Source: Liolophura sinensis
Lineage: Eukaryota > Mollusca > Polyplacophora > Chitonida > Chitonidae
Direction of reading: 5' to 3'
Assembly: GCF_032854445.1 (NCBI RefSeq)
Contig: NC_088304.1
Location: forward strand, 9,685,704-9,745,703
Length of the DNA stretch: 60,000 nucleotides
Shown: positions 50,091 to 60,000 of the stretch, piece after piece
Layout: the number at the start of each line of letters is the position of its first letter
Numbering within the stretch: the first letter of the stretch is position 1
Translations under genes and position numbers: made by a program
Notes under the pieces: model-generated
The model's input: the letters and a program-made list of their open reading frames with translations, nothing else
Databases searched by the model: none
Told to the model about the DNA's origin: nothing

Positions 50091-53000
50091 TACCTTTCTT
50101 CTGGAACATGAGGTCCCTGAAGTTTGCAAGCTTCATTCTCTTTTATGTTGGTACATTTGTCCGTACGTTCCAATTCCAGTGACGTGTATCTTGGATCCTA
50201 TTTCTGGAGTCAACCATACAGTATGTGTATTGGTTTTTTAATGTTAAGTTGTAATGTCCGTGACAATCCCACCGCTGTATGCATAGAAAGTGGAATATTA
50301 TCCAGTATGGCATAAAACAACTAACAGACAGTTTGTGACAATTAACTACAATACAGTTGTAGCTCTTCACTGAATATGGGGAGCCATTGGCCATTTCTCA
50401 ACCTCAATATAGTTTTTTTTACTGCATCAGCATGTTAATCATTTTGATTCTTTACTGTGAAATGCTATTTTAGGTTTCAATTTATGTTCAAAATTTTTGA
50501 AATTGTCTGTGGAATCTTCAGTTATGTTCACAGCAAAGCTACAGTTAATTGTTTATGAAAAAATAACTAAAGAAACCAAAGCTTGGAAAAAGGTATAACG
50601 CGAGCCGCTTTATAATTTTAGGAGCTTTATTAACCAATTTGTGTGATAGGCACAGATGAGTCTGATATTTTGTGGCTGGTAATAAGTTTTGTAATACTGC
50701 CTGTCAATTTTGGGAAAAAATTATGAATTTTGTTGGGGTATAATAGTGATGAATTTGATTTCATCCATGTACATGTACTTGAATGCTTGCACCTGACGTG
50801 CATTCCGTTTGCCACTTGTGGCCATTTGAAGAACTCGATGTCAGTGACATATCATACTGGTGTCCTTTGGTGTCCTCAGAGCATCCGGGAGGGACATGGA
50901 GGGGCTGCATTTCTTGTACACTCATAATATCAGGCCTATCTCGTCAATCTTTATTCAGTTAGCCAGTGATAAATATAGATCCATTCTCCATGATTGGCCA
51001 ACTCAAGGAATTCCCTGGAACATGAGTCTTTGAAAGTTGTGTCAACCAATGAAACAAGGCTACATGTTTACCCAGACTGTCAATTATGTCCCTGACTAAA
51101 GTCCCCTTCACACTGTAATACTGTCACATGACTTAAGCTGGAAGCTCAAATGCAGTAAGTTTACTCACTGATTGGTATGAATATTATAACCACAGTATAA
51201 TAGCCTTCAAACATTTTCAGAAGAAATGGTTGATTTGGCCATTGTTGTATTTTTTTCCTTGACTTTTCAAGTAGATCAACGGCACATAAGCATAGTGACT
51301 TTCCACTGCAAGTCTGCGAACATACAAGCCTATCTTTTCTTTAATCTGCACTATTGGAGTGACCATCTTTCCGAAAAAGTTGCTGCTCATTATTTAAGTG
51401 TTGAAATTTCTTACTTAATGGCCTTCAGAGTTCTCTTGACTAGATCTGTTTTGGAGTCAGTCTTGTTGTTAGAGCTTGTTGTTAGAGCACTTCGGCCCTT
51501 TGATTGGCCCTTACAGCTGGATCAGAAAGCTGTTCTAATGGAGAATGAAGCTATGTTTGTGGGTAATCAAGTGAATAATGGCCATACAGACCACTGATTT
51601 TATGGGTGGTTCCCGTGAGTTCTAGTACTTTGTGATCACAGTGGACACTGAAGTACTCAAGACTGGCAATGAAGTGACAAATGGAACGTCACCAAAATGA
51701 GTTTCAACAGGCAAATTTCTACTTTTTCTTCTTCCTAGTCCATTAAAAATGTCTTTCCCCATTTTAGACAAGTTATATTTGTGATCTGTATCTCTGTGTA
51801 ATCAAATGATGTGTTTTGCCTGTACAATTAACAATCCACGAAGACAAAGATTTACTGTTTATATCACTCTTCTTCCTTGGTTTGACTGAGACTCCTTCAG
51901 TTTACCTTGATCACAGGACATAGAAGAGATGATGTGTACTTTGCTTTTGATGTGTGTGTACTTCCTGAGTTGCAAATAAGAAGACAACAGAGAATGGCCA
52001 GTAATTCGTGAATTGACTAAACCGGTAAAAAAAATGTACAATATTACTCAGAAATCCAACCTTGTGCTTAAATCTAAGTGAATCCAGGCCTTCTTTGTCT
52101 GACGCAGGAGATCTGGGAACAGTTGCTCAAAGCCTTTTCCGACTGAAGTCAAACTTTTTGGACCATAGAAGTTGAAATTTTCACTCCTTCGTAAGTGTTA
52201 TTTCAAACAAATGTCCAGGTATTTCAGTTTTCAAGTATCCAAAAAATGAGTTAGGTGATAAGATGTAAAATTGTGACTTGCATGTAAATCAGAAATGGCT
52301 TTATGGAGGTGCCCAGATGTGCAATGTACATGTATATCTCTGGTCAGTGAGATTGTTAGGGGTCCTCGCAGGTAGTCCTGCCTGGTGTATTTGGAGCCGC
52401 TGATGCCGAATCTGCTTTTATTTTTTGCCTTTCTTTGTAACTTTCCAAAGTGTAGCCCAAAACATGTTCTTTCCGTAAGATTCAATGGATTTGAGCTATG
52501 ATCAATGGCTTTCTCGCTAGAAGTATTTAAATACCTCAGTTTTTTTGTTGTTTTTTTTTAGAAATAGATGTTAGTCCTGTTGCTTTAGCAGTGAGTTAAA
52601 TGGCAACTCAACTGAGTTTATGATATTTCACTTAATGCTTTCTGCTGCACTGTCCATGATTTCCTGAAACGGTTGTGCGATTACATATAGCTATGCTGCC
52701 TTCTGTTTCATGGCGTAGAATAACAACAACAAACGATGTGGCCGAAACTGCTTTGCAGTTCTAGTTATATTTGTGTTTTGTGAGAAAGAAAAAAAAAAGT
52801 CTAAAAGTAAACAACAGATGTTCAAGGTATATTAATAATAATAATTCTAATGCCATTCGAATACCACAGAATTAACGAAAAATGTGCTGGCAAAATCTAG
52901 GTTTCGATTGAACAGGTAAATAACAAGTTCGAAAAGGCTTGATGTAAAATATTTGCATTTTGAATCTAGTTGAATGTGAGTGTGCCTGTATGTCTGTTTA

Positions 53001-53660
53001 AACATATGCAAAGAGAGGTGGTTCCTTTTCATATATACCGTAACTGTTTTCATTGGCAGGGGTATGGACAGAAAATTTTCTTCAGAGTATCTATGAAGAT
53101 GTGATGAGATTTGTTGCTTTATTTTTAAGTTCTGGTCACTGTTACACTTAGGTTTGATGTACATGTACATTTTGGATACTTGTGTGTGAATGATCATGTT
53201 TTAGTGATTATTGTTTACATTATATGATCCCGAAAGCTATTTAATTTTTATCCCAAACTGCCGTGTGAAATATGATTCACGGAAGATTTTGATTGGCTGA
53301 TTCCTACGTATGGTTAATGTCCGCCAAACAAGCTGCTGTATTCTAGCAATAGGTTGAGTATTATTGTTGTAAAACAAAACTAGGGAGTTATTTCCTTGTC
53401 AGTTGTCTTGCACATTACCCAACACAATGTTTTTGTCCGGGGGGAGGGGGGGGGGCTTATTATTATCATTTATTTACTAATATGTTTGTTTCTTGTTTCT
53501 TTTTTTTTTTTCTTTTTTTTTTAATGATGTATATTCTCACCAGTATCATCATCCCTGTGTTTGAACTTTGTTTTTGGTCATTTCCTTTCCCAACATTTTA
53601 GAATGCTGCATTTACAGGACTTTACTGATAAACTGAATTGAAGACATTAAACTCATTGAA
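50091..53660. other. Downstream DNA without recognised genes
   Basis: AT-rich sequence with T-rich and G-rich homopolymer tracts (52541-52560, 53438-53458, 53500-53522). A 123-codon frame at 51226-51597 has no recognisable domain and no splice or family support. Nothing further can be said. Confidence 0.5.
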
Positions 53661-53664
53661 AATA

Positions 53665-53922
53665 ATTCTGACTTGAGTTGTTATGTATTGTAATTACCAA
53701 ATTCTGACTTCAGTTATGTATTGTAATTACCAAATTCTGACTTCAGTTATGTATTGTAATTACCAAATTCTGACTTCAGTTATGTATTGTAATTACCAAA
53801 TTCTGACTTCAGTTATGTATTGTAATTACCAAATTCTGACTTCAGTTATGTATTGTAATTACCAAATTCTGACTTCAGTTATGTATTGTAATTACCAAAT
53901 TCTGACTTCAGTTATGTATTTA
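53665..53922. repeat. 33-bp minisatellite, about 7.5 units
   Basis: The unit is GTTATGTATTGTAATTACCA plus AATTCTGACTTCA, with nearly identical copies. As 33 is divisible by three, an 82-codon frame stays open, repeating MYCNYQILTSV; nothing else supports coding. Confidence 0.97.
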
Positions 53923-54738
53923 GCTGATTAAGCAATAATGTTTCTTGTACAGGTGAGCTCTTCAGTAGTCTTGCTTTTAAGTCTAACTTCAGTCATATGA
54001 CGACAATGAGTCATTAGGTGCATACATATACTGTCTTGTGGGTGAGTCATAAGAAGTGAGTCCATCTTACCAAAGTGCTGCTGGCACTAAATATCATGCT
54101 GAAGTATCATCAGACACCAGACATGATACCCCTCCCAGTCACATGACACTGACACCAGGCCAACAAGCCCTGTTTTCTTGCTATAACCTCTTAGGGCCCG
54201 AGAGCAAAGTGAGGCAGCAACAAGTACCATTTTAAAGCCCTTGATAATACCAAGCCCAGGGTTTGATCTCCCGATGTCAATTATACTTGTTAAAAAATTT
54301 TTCAGCTGAGGTAATTGGAAGAGTGCATGTAAGTGTAAAATCAAATATGAGCATGTAAATGAAAGAAAAAAAATAGGAAAATATAACACTGAAAAACACA
54401 GGATACCTTCGCTTACACATTGCAGGTAGTACAAACTGTAACAATACATGGAACCTAATAAATACATTCGTACACTAACGATAAATGACATGCATGGTTA
54501 GAGCATTACAAGTTCTTAACAGGCTTTAAGCAAGTTGATCTGGTGCAGGAGAATCAGTTTTGATGACTGAAACCTAGATAGCCGAAATTTGAGAATACTG
54601 AAAATAGACTTCAGTTTTGGGAGTAACACTGATTTTCTTCTACACTAAACTGATCTGCGGTTCGCATTTTATATGATACATGAGGTTGTTCAACCTCAGG
54701 TACAGACATGCAGTTTTTGGCGCATTGTTCTGTTTCCT
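53923..54738. other. Downstream DNA without recognised features
   Basis: No repeat or gene is supported. An AATAAA occurs at about 54459. A 134-codon frame on the - strand (54087-54491) has a hydrophobic start but no recognisable domain or splice support. Confidence 0.5.
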
Positions 54739-54795
54739 CATGGCATTGTTTGGAAATGATACTGCTGAAGTGGCGTTTAAGCCATAACACAATAA
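54739..54795 (+). repeat. SINE-C tail fragment
   Basis: GAAATGATACTGCTGAAGTG then GCGTTTAAGCCATAACACA, close to the SINE-C 3' end. Confidence 0.55.
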
Positions 54796-54813
54796 CACAG
54801 CAGCCTCTGGCTA

Positions 54814-55059
54814 ATGCGGTCACTGTGAGTTGAAGTCCAGCTCATGCTGCCTTCCTCTCAGATCACACATGGGAAAGCCTGCCAGCAACCAGCTTCTTCT
54901 CTGGTTGTATGTGGGAAGGTCTGCCAACAACCAGCAGATGGTCGTGGGTTTCCCTCGGGCTCTATCACCGCGGTTTCCTCCCAGCATAATGTTGGCCACC
55001 ATTATATAAGTGTAATATTCTTGAGTACGGTGTGAAACACTAATCAAATAAATAAATTC
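54814..55059 (+). repeat. SINE-A with an internal duplication
   Basis: The body block, with its GGGAAAGCCTGCCAGCAACC and GGGAAGGTCTGCCAACAACC forms, occurs twice in a row. It is followed by CAGATGGTCGTGGGTTTCCC, GAGTACGGTGTGAAACACT and the tail AAATAAATAAATT. The tRNA head is missing. Confidence 0.88.
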
Positions 55060-55289
55060 AGCCTTCACCATTCATTTAAGGTATTCTTGGATGTTCTGTC
55101 TTGAGTTTACTTGACAAGATATTTCTTTTTCATAAACAACTTCTTGCAGTTTGTCACCATGGCACTGCAATATAGGTACTACTTAACATTGTTATTAAGT
55201 TATTAAACCCCACAAAAACGTGTTTTCCGATAGAAACGTCTTGTTCAGTGTACATCTACTAAGATTCGTCACCAACTTCTCAAGGCCAT

Positions 55290-55631
55290 GCCACAGTTGG
55301 TCGAGCGTCCGATTCGAGAGCGGTAGATCCAGGGTCGATCCTTGGTCGAGTCACAGCTAAGACTTTAAAAAAGGAAGTTGTAACGTCCTCGCTTGGCGTT
55401 CAGCATGAAAGGGATAGTGCAATGACTGGTTGACCCGTATCAGTATAATGGCTGGGGCGGGCCGCTTACTTGCCTTCTGTAAGGCGCCTCAGTGAAGCAG
55501 CACTAGATAAAAGAGCGGTGGAAATCGGTCCTGCAACAAGGAGGCACATTATATGCACACTAAGGATTCCTTCGTTGTCACATGACTGAAAAATTGTTAA
55601 GTACGACGTTAAACCCCAAGCACTCACTCAC
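55290..55631 (+). repeat. SINE-B, near complete, with 12-bp target-site duplication
   Basis: The head CCACAGTTGGTCGAGCGTCC and GGGTCGATCC are A- and B-box-like. The body has GGAAGTTGTAACGTCCTCGC, CTTGGCGTTCAGCATGAAAG and TAGATAAAAGAGCGGTGG. The tail is ACGTTAAACCCCAAGCACTC plus ACTCACTC. TCTCAAGGCCAT (55278-55289) and TCTCAACGCCAT (55632-55643) differ at one base. Confidence 0.92.
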
Positions 55632-55643
55632 TCTCAACGCCAT

Positions 55644-57091
55644 TCAAAGAAGTTATCAGGCGTTTAATGTGGTGGAATTAAGTACCCAGGAAACTCTTTT
55701 TGATCCTACTGAAGAACCTGGAGCTACGTCCAATAACATGTTGCCATGGCTACCGGTATGGTTAATTATGGAAGAGAATTATTAGGCCTACATGATGGAT
55801 ATGAACTATTTTTATTCAACAACAATGTTTCAACCTGGTTGATTGCAGCCTTGTATTGTATAGATGCCAGGGTCTGGAAATAGATTTGTGCTGGTTGCAT
55901 CCAGGACTGGTGGATCTACATGTCTACATGTACAAAACTGACAATTAAATTTGCAAGTCAAAGCAAGTCTAACAACGCCCGGAAGAGACACGTGAATGCA
56001 AAACGCTTCTCACATAAGGCAACATTTGCCGTTAACATGCATTTGAATAAAGATAACACAGTTTAAAGGATACAGAATTTTTATTCAAAAATTGGTGGGG
56101 GGGGTGTTATACCTGTTAATTACCCCTTCATATTATGCATATTTTCTGTCGACTGTCGGATTTTTTTTTTTCAGAAATTACATCATCGTTGATCTTGCTC
56201 AGAACTCGATGAACCCCCCCAAAGAGCCCTGAGCCCGGTGAACCGTGTCGGTACAGTGTGGGCAAGGTGACATGTACACGGATACTGCATGTAGCTACAT
56301 CTTCGGCTTAGCAAGCTTAGCATTCCATCTCCGCCCATACACACGCCCCCATTAGGTCTGTTCTCCGCCACAATTCGACCAGACTGGTCCAGACCGTCCC
56401 TCACAGAGTTTTTTTCAAACAGGACTCATCGTTGATATCACTTCTCCAAGCTACTTAATTTCCAGACTGACAGCTGGGGCCTCATGAAAACTGTACTTTG
56501 GAGGAATCTCCCCCCCCCCCACCACCACCACCAAACAAGTGAAAATTGAAAAGTTTGTTTTAAACTGTTATATGTTAATGCACATGATAATCTGCACAAA
56601 GTGTTATACGTATCCTTTAAGTCAGGAATTTTGCAATTTACAGTTATTGGCATATGCATCAAAGATGGCACTCACTTCCAACCACCACATCCTCAAAATT
56701 GTTGTGTCTTGCATGTATGCAAAACCTGAGCTCAATTCATACAGTACTTTTTTAGATAACGCTCTAAAAAATTTTCAGTACCGGTATCAGTGCGTCTAAT
56801 TAACTTAGAGACTAAGTTATGAATTTTGTAATTTATGTTTATTACATGCACATGTAGCATTAACAAAGGAAAATCCCTCTCATTCGTGTGCTTTATATGT
56901 ATGCAAAACATGAGCTCAGCATATGCAGGGGCAAATTTCATGAAGCTCACTTAGCTAAGTAAACCTAACATCCATGATGACGTATGCTGTAGAGATATGG
57001 GGCTGGTTGTTCAAAAGTGTGTTAAGAAAGTTAGGCGAGGCTTAAATCTTAATACCAGTCTTGGCCTAATACAAAATTAATGACACTTTGG
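55644..57091. other. Intergenic DNA, low complexity tracts only
   Basis: A G-run (56095-56103), a T-run (56161-56172) and a C-run passing into CCA repeats (56508-56533) are visible. No gene or mobile element can be supported. Confidence 0.5.
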
Positions 57092-57370
57092 AGTGAGTGA
57101 GTGCTTGCGGTTTAAGGTCGTGCTCAACAATTTTTCAGTCATATGACGACGAAGGAATCCGTAGAGTGCATGTAATGTGCTTCCTTGTTGCAGGACGGAT
57201 TTCCACCGCTCTTTTATCTAGTGCTGCTTCACTGAGACGACTTACCGAAGGCAAGTCAACCAGTCGTTGCACTATCCCCTTCACGCTGAAAGCCAAGCGA
57301 GGAATTTACAACTTCTTCTTTTAAGGTCGACCCGGGATTGACCCTGGATCTACCGCTCCCGAAATGACAC
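57092..57370 (-). repeat. SINE-B copy
   Basis: Reverse orientation: GAGTGAGTGAGTGCTTGCGG, CAACAATTTTTCAGTCATAT, ACCGCTCTTTTATCTAGTGC and GATTGACCCTGGATCTACCG. A block of the middle present at 55290-55631 is missing near 57255. Confidence 0.92.
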
Positions 57371-57518
57371 TTCGATCTGGGCTAAAGTTAATACGGGGCT
57401 AAACTGCTATTACACTTATGAACAACTGGTCCATGAAGTGTAGGCCTACTTAAAACCTAAGGGCTACTTAACACTAAGTGTGCTTCATGAAACTCACCCC
57501 AGGAGGCATACTTTTTGT

Positions 57519-57655
57519 TTTATTTATTCGATTTGTGTTTTAAACTGTACTGAAGACTATTTCCCCCATATGACAGCGGCCATCATTATGGTGAGAGGAT
57601 ACTGAGCAGAGTTCAGGGAAACGTAAGACTACCCGAAAAATTGCTGCCATACTAA
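57519..57655 (-). repeat. Degenerate SINE-A copy
   Basis: TTTATTTATTCGATTTGTGT, then GCGGCCATCATTATGGTGAG and CAGAGTTCAGGGAAACG. Confidence 0.75.
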
Positions 57656-58367
57656 ACATTTACCATACTAAACTATGCTAAACATACTGCCACCCTAAAC
57701 ATTTATCTTAGCACTGCTTTAACTGTTATTGGATACTGTTTGTTAATATTAATAACTGATTTTTGACATGGAAGCTACTAGTTATAAAAAATGCCCTTTA
57801 TGCTAGTAGAAAGGACTCCATTACCAGTCAACTATCCAGGTGCACTAGCTGACACGCAGCTCCTTAGTGCATGTTTCATTTGAAATTTTTGTTTTAAAGG
57901 CAGAATGAATTTTTTTTTTCAATTCTTCAGAGGGTACCAAAATAAACATAAAACTGAAAAATCATTGGATCTGTTGTAGGCCTAAATGTGAACTGCCCAG
58001 ACACTTTTTTCCCCGACGAGGGCATGTTTACATGGTCCGAAAGCCTTGCAACACAGAAAAAAACACAAAAGCATCCGACAAGATGATAAAATGGATTTTC
58101 AATTTTATTTTCATTCCAACGTTTACATTTATTAGTGTTGGCTTGCCCATAAAAAACGAAACAAAGATGTTTCGTAGAGACAGTCAGCCGTCCGCATTAA
58201 CATGACAAATGATTGTCATGAATCGATTTGTATGCACATTTTTGTCGCAGTGTAACTGTAATTTCGGACGATCACGTGGCTAACAGCCTGCAAGAGGCTA
58301 TTTAGCTTTGACGGCAAAGAATTTCCTGGGGTACTAAATGAGCTGCAATTAACCACAATCTAAAGCT
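57656..58367. other. Intergenic DNA, nothing recognised
   Basis: AT-rich sequence without repeats, genes or RNA features that I can support. Confidence 0.5.
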
Positions 58368-58378
58368 TATTGTATTAT

Positions 58379-58628
58379 ATTTATTTGATTGGTGATTTAC
58401 GCCGTACTTCACTTATACGATGGCGGTCAGCATTATGGTGGGTAGAAACCAGGCAGAGCCCGGGGGAAACCCACAACCATCTGCAGGTTGCTGACAAACC
58501 TTCCCACATACGGTCGGAAAGGAAGCTAGCATGAGCTGGACTTGAACTCACAGCGACCACATTAGGTGAGAGGCTCCTGGGTCATTATGCTGTGCTAGCG
58601 CGCTAACCAACTGAACCACAGAGGCCCC
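58379..58628 (-). repeat. SINE-A, complete, with 11-bp target-site duplication
   Basis: From the tail (TATTTGATTGGTGATTTACG) through GGAAACCCACAACCATCTGC to the head GTTAGCGCGCTAGCACAGC and GGGGCCTCTGTGGTTCAG on the - strand. TATTGTATTAT flanks it at 58368-58378 and 58629-58639. It is among the best-preserved copies here. Confidence 0.95.
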
Positions 58629-58914
58629 TATTGTATTATCAGCCAATCAGTTAACACAAAACTTCATTCGTTCAACATCAGACAGTGGTAGTGAGCCAGC
58701 ACTTGAATTCTCTCAGCCACAACCTCCCCCACCCAATTTTTCTTTAACTTTATTAAATATTCATGATATAAATTGATTGATAGATTGACTGGACTAAAAG
58801 GCCACGTTCAAAAATATTTCACTTATAAATGTGAAAGTTAAAGTTATATGCTGAAAAGCTGGTAAAAAAAATTTAACAATTTATCTATTTCTTCATTATT
58901 TTTCCTTTCTTGTG

Positions 58915-60000
58915 AGTGGGCACACCAATAGGTGGGTAGGCAGGCTGGTGGATCGGCGAATCTCCTGGGTGGGCAGACCGGTGACTAGGCAGGCTTATTG
59001 GTGTTTTACGCCGGCCCCAAGAATATTTCACTGACTGGACAGGATCATGAGTAGACAGACTGTTGGGTGGACAGGCTCATGAGTGGACAGCCTGTTGGAT
59101 CGGCAAAGCTCATGGGTGGGCAGACTGGTGGGTGGGCTGGCTCATGAGTGGGCAGACTGGTGGGTGGGTAGTCTTGTGGGTGGGCAGGCTTATTGGTTTT
59201 ATCTATTTTTTTTTTTTTGATTGCTGTTTTACGCCATACTCAAGAATATTTAACTTATACGACGAGTCAGCACTATGGTGGGAGGAAGCCAGACAGAGCT
59301 CAAGGGAAACCCACGACCACACACAGGTTGCTGAGAGACCTTCCCACCCATGGCCACTGGATTTGGACTCCCAGAGATCGCATTGATGGTCCTGGGTCAT
59401 TGCGCCGTGCTGGCATGTTACTCACCGAGGCTTCTTGGTGGGCAGACTGTTGGGTGAGCAGGCTTATTGGTAGGCAGACTGTTGGGTGAGCAGGCTTATT
59501 GGTGGGTTAGCAGGCATATTGGTGGATGAGCAGGCCTACTGGTCGTCAGACTGGTGGGTGGACAGGCTTCTTGGTGGGCAGACTGTTGGGTAAGCAGGCT
59601 TATTGGTGGGTGAGCAGGCTTATTGGTAGGCAGACTGTTGGGTGAGCAGGCTTATTGGTGGGTTAGCAGGCTTATTGGTGCGTGAGCAGGCTTATTGGTC
59701 GTCAGACTGGTGGGTGAGCAGGCTTATTGGTGGGTGAGCAGGCTTATTGGTCGTCAGACGGTTGGGTGAGCAGGCTTATTGGTGGGTGAGCAGGCTTATT
59801 GGTGGGCAGACTGGTGAGGTTGGCGGGCTCATGGGTGGGCAGATGGATAGGTAGGCTTGTGAGAGGGAAGGCTCATGGTTGAGCAGGTCGATGAGTGGGC
59901 AGGCCGGTGCATAGGCAAGCTACGGGTGGATAGGCTCATGGAAAGGCAGGCTAGGGAAAAACAAAAGGTTGAAGAACATAATGGGTGGGAGGGAGGCAGG
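58915..60000. repeat. 18-22 bp minisatellite, runs off the window
   Basis: Units vary around GGTGGGTGAGCAGGCTTATT and GGTGGGCAGACTGGTGGG. It is interrupted by SINE-A sequence at 58996-59030 and 59203-59432. Its right end is outside the window. Confidence 0.93.
59203..59432 (-). repeat. SINE-A inside the minisatellite
   Basis: TACGCCATACTCAAGAATAT, GGGAAACCCACGACCACACA, GGTCCTGGGTCATTGCGCCG and ACTCACCGAGGC at the head. Minisatellite units continue on both sides. A shorter piece (58996-59030, TTGGTGTTTTACGCCGGCC) lies in the left part. Confidence 0.9.

Noticed and set aside
51226-51597. 123-codon open frame downstream of UGCG
   Set aside because: No recognisable domain, ordinary base composition for the region, and no splice sites with a consistent phase were seen.
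53683-53931. 82-codon frame repeating MYCNYQILTSV
   Set aside because: A 33-bp unit keeps any stop-free frame open. No start context, conservation or neighbouring exon supports a protein.
54087-54491. 134-codon open frame on the - strand
   Set aside because: Hydrophobic stretches arise from T-rich DNA. No family resemblance and no supporting exons.
1-60000. Reverse transcriptase, transposase or viral coding sequence
   Set aside because: I looked through the open frames on both strands for the usual motifs and saw none. All mobile DNA recognised here is non-autonomous.

Overview
This is a piece of an animal nuclear genome, most likely a marine lophotrochozoan such as a mollusc. The evidence for that is its AT-rich introns, the very frequent palindromic word TACATGTA, and short tRNA-derived SINE families of the kind I associate with molluscan genomes. 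The species cannot be named from sequence alone. I saw no prokaryotic, viral or organellar features.

One protein-coding gene is supported. It lies on the + strand and is an intact ceramide glucosyltransferase (glucosylceramide synthase, UGCG), with nine coding exons spread over 40.6 kb (5754-46319). All eight introns are GT-AG and the reading frame closes across every junction. The product is 389 residues with an N-terminal membrane anchor, the GT21 catalytic signature (three Asp positions plus RxxRW) and a hydrophobic C-terminal region. This enzyme makes glucosylceramide from ceramide and UDP-glucose on the cytosolic face of the Golgi, the first committed step of most glycosphingolipid synthesis.

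Layout: 1-5.3 kb is upstream DNA with SINE fragments, a TA microsatellite, a degenerate minisatellite and a 214-bp tandem duplication. 5.3-5.85 kb holds a putative promoter, 5' leader and exon 1. Intron 1 (13.6 kb) carries SINEs and a 25-bp minisatellite of about 1.56 kb. Intron 2 (11.9 kb) carries a 23-bp minisatellite, a foldback (MITE-like) element and a 30-unit array of a 58-bp repeat. Introns 3-8 are shorter. 46.3 kb to the end is 3' UTR of unknown length followed by repeat-filled DNA; two complete SINEs lie near the end, and a TGGGTGGGCAGG-type minisatellite runs off the window.

The most unusual feature is how repeats crowd the 3' splice sites of this gene. The exon 3 acceptor, with the first 12 coding bases, is copied in a 56-bp tandem repeat, which creates a full decoy acceptor. 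The exon 8 acceptor is the last unit of a 21-bp array, and the exon 7 acceptor abuts another array. SINE insertions with perfect target-site duplications end about 30-40 bp before exons 2 and 5. In addition, 25 of the 30 units of the intron-2 array carry a sense AATAAA hexamer. I did not find a novel multi-gene system. The interest lies in how one conserved gene copes with repeat-derived splicing and polyadenylation signals.
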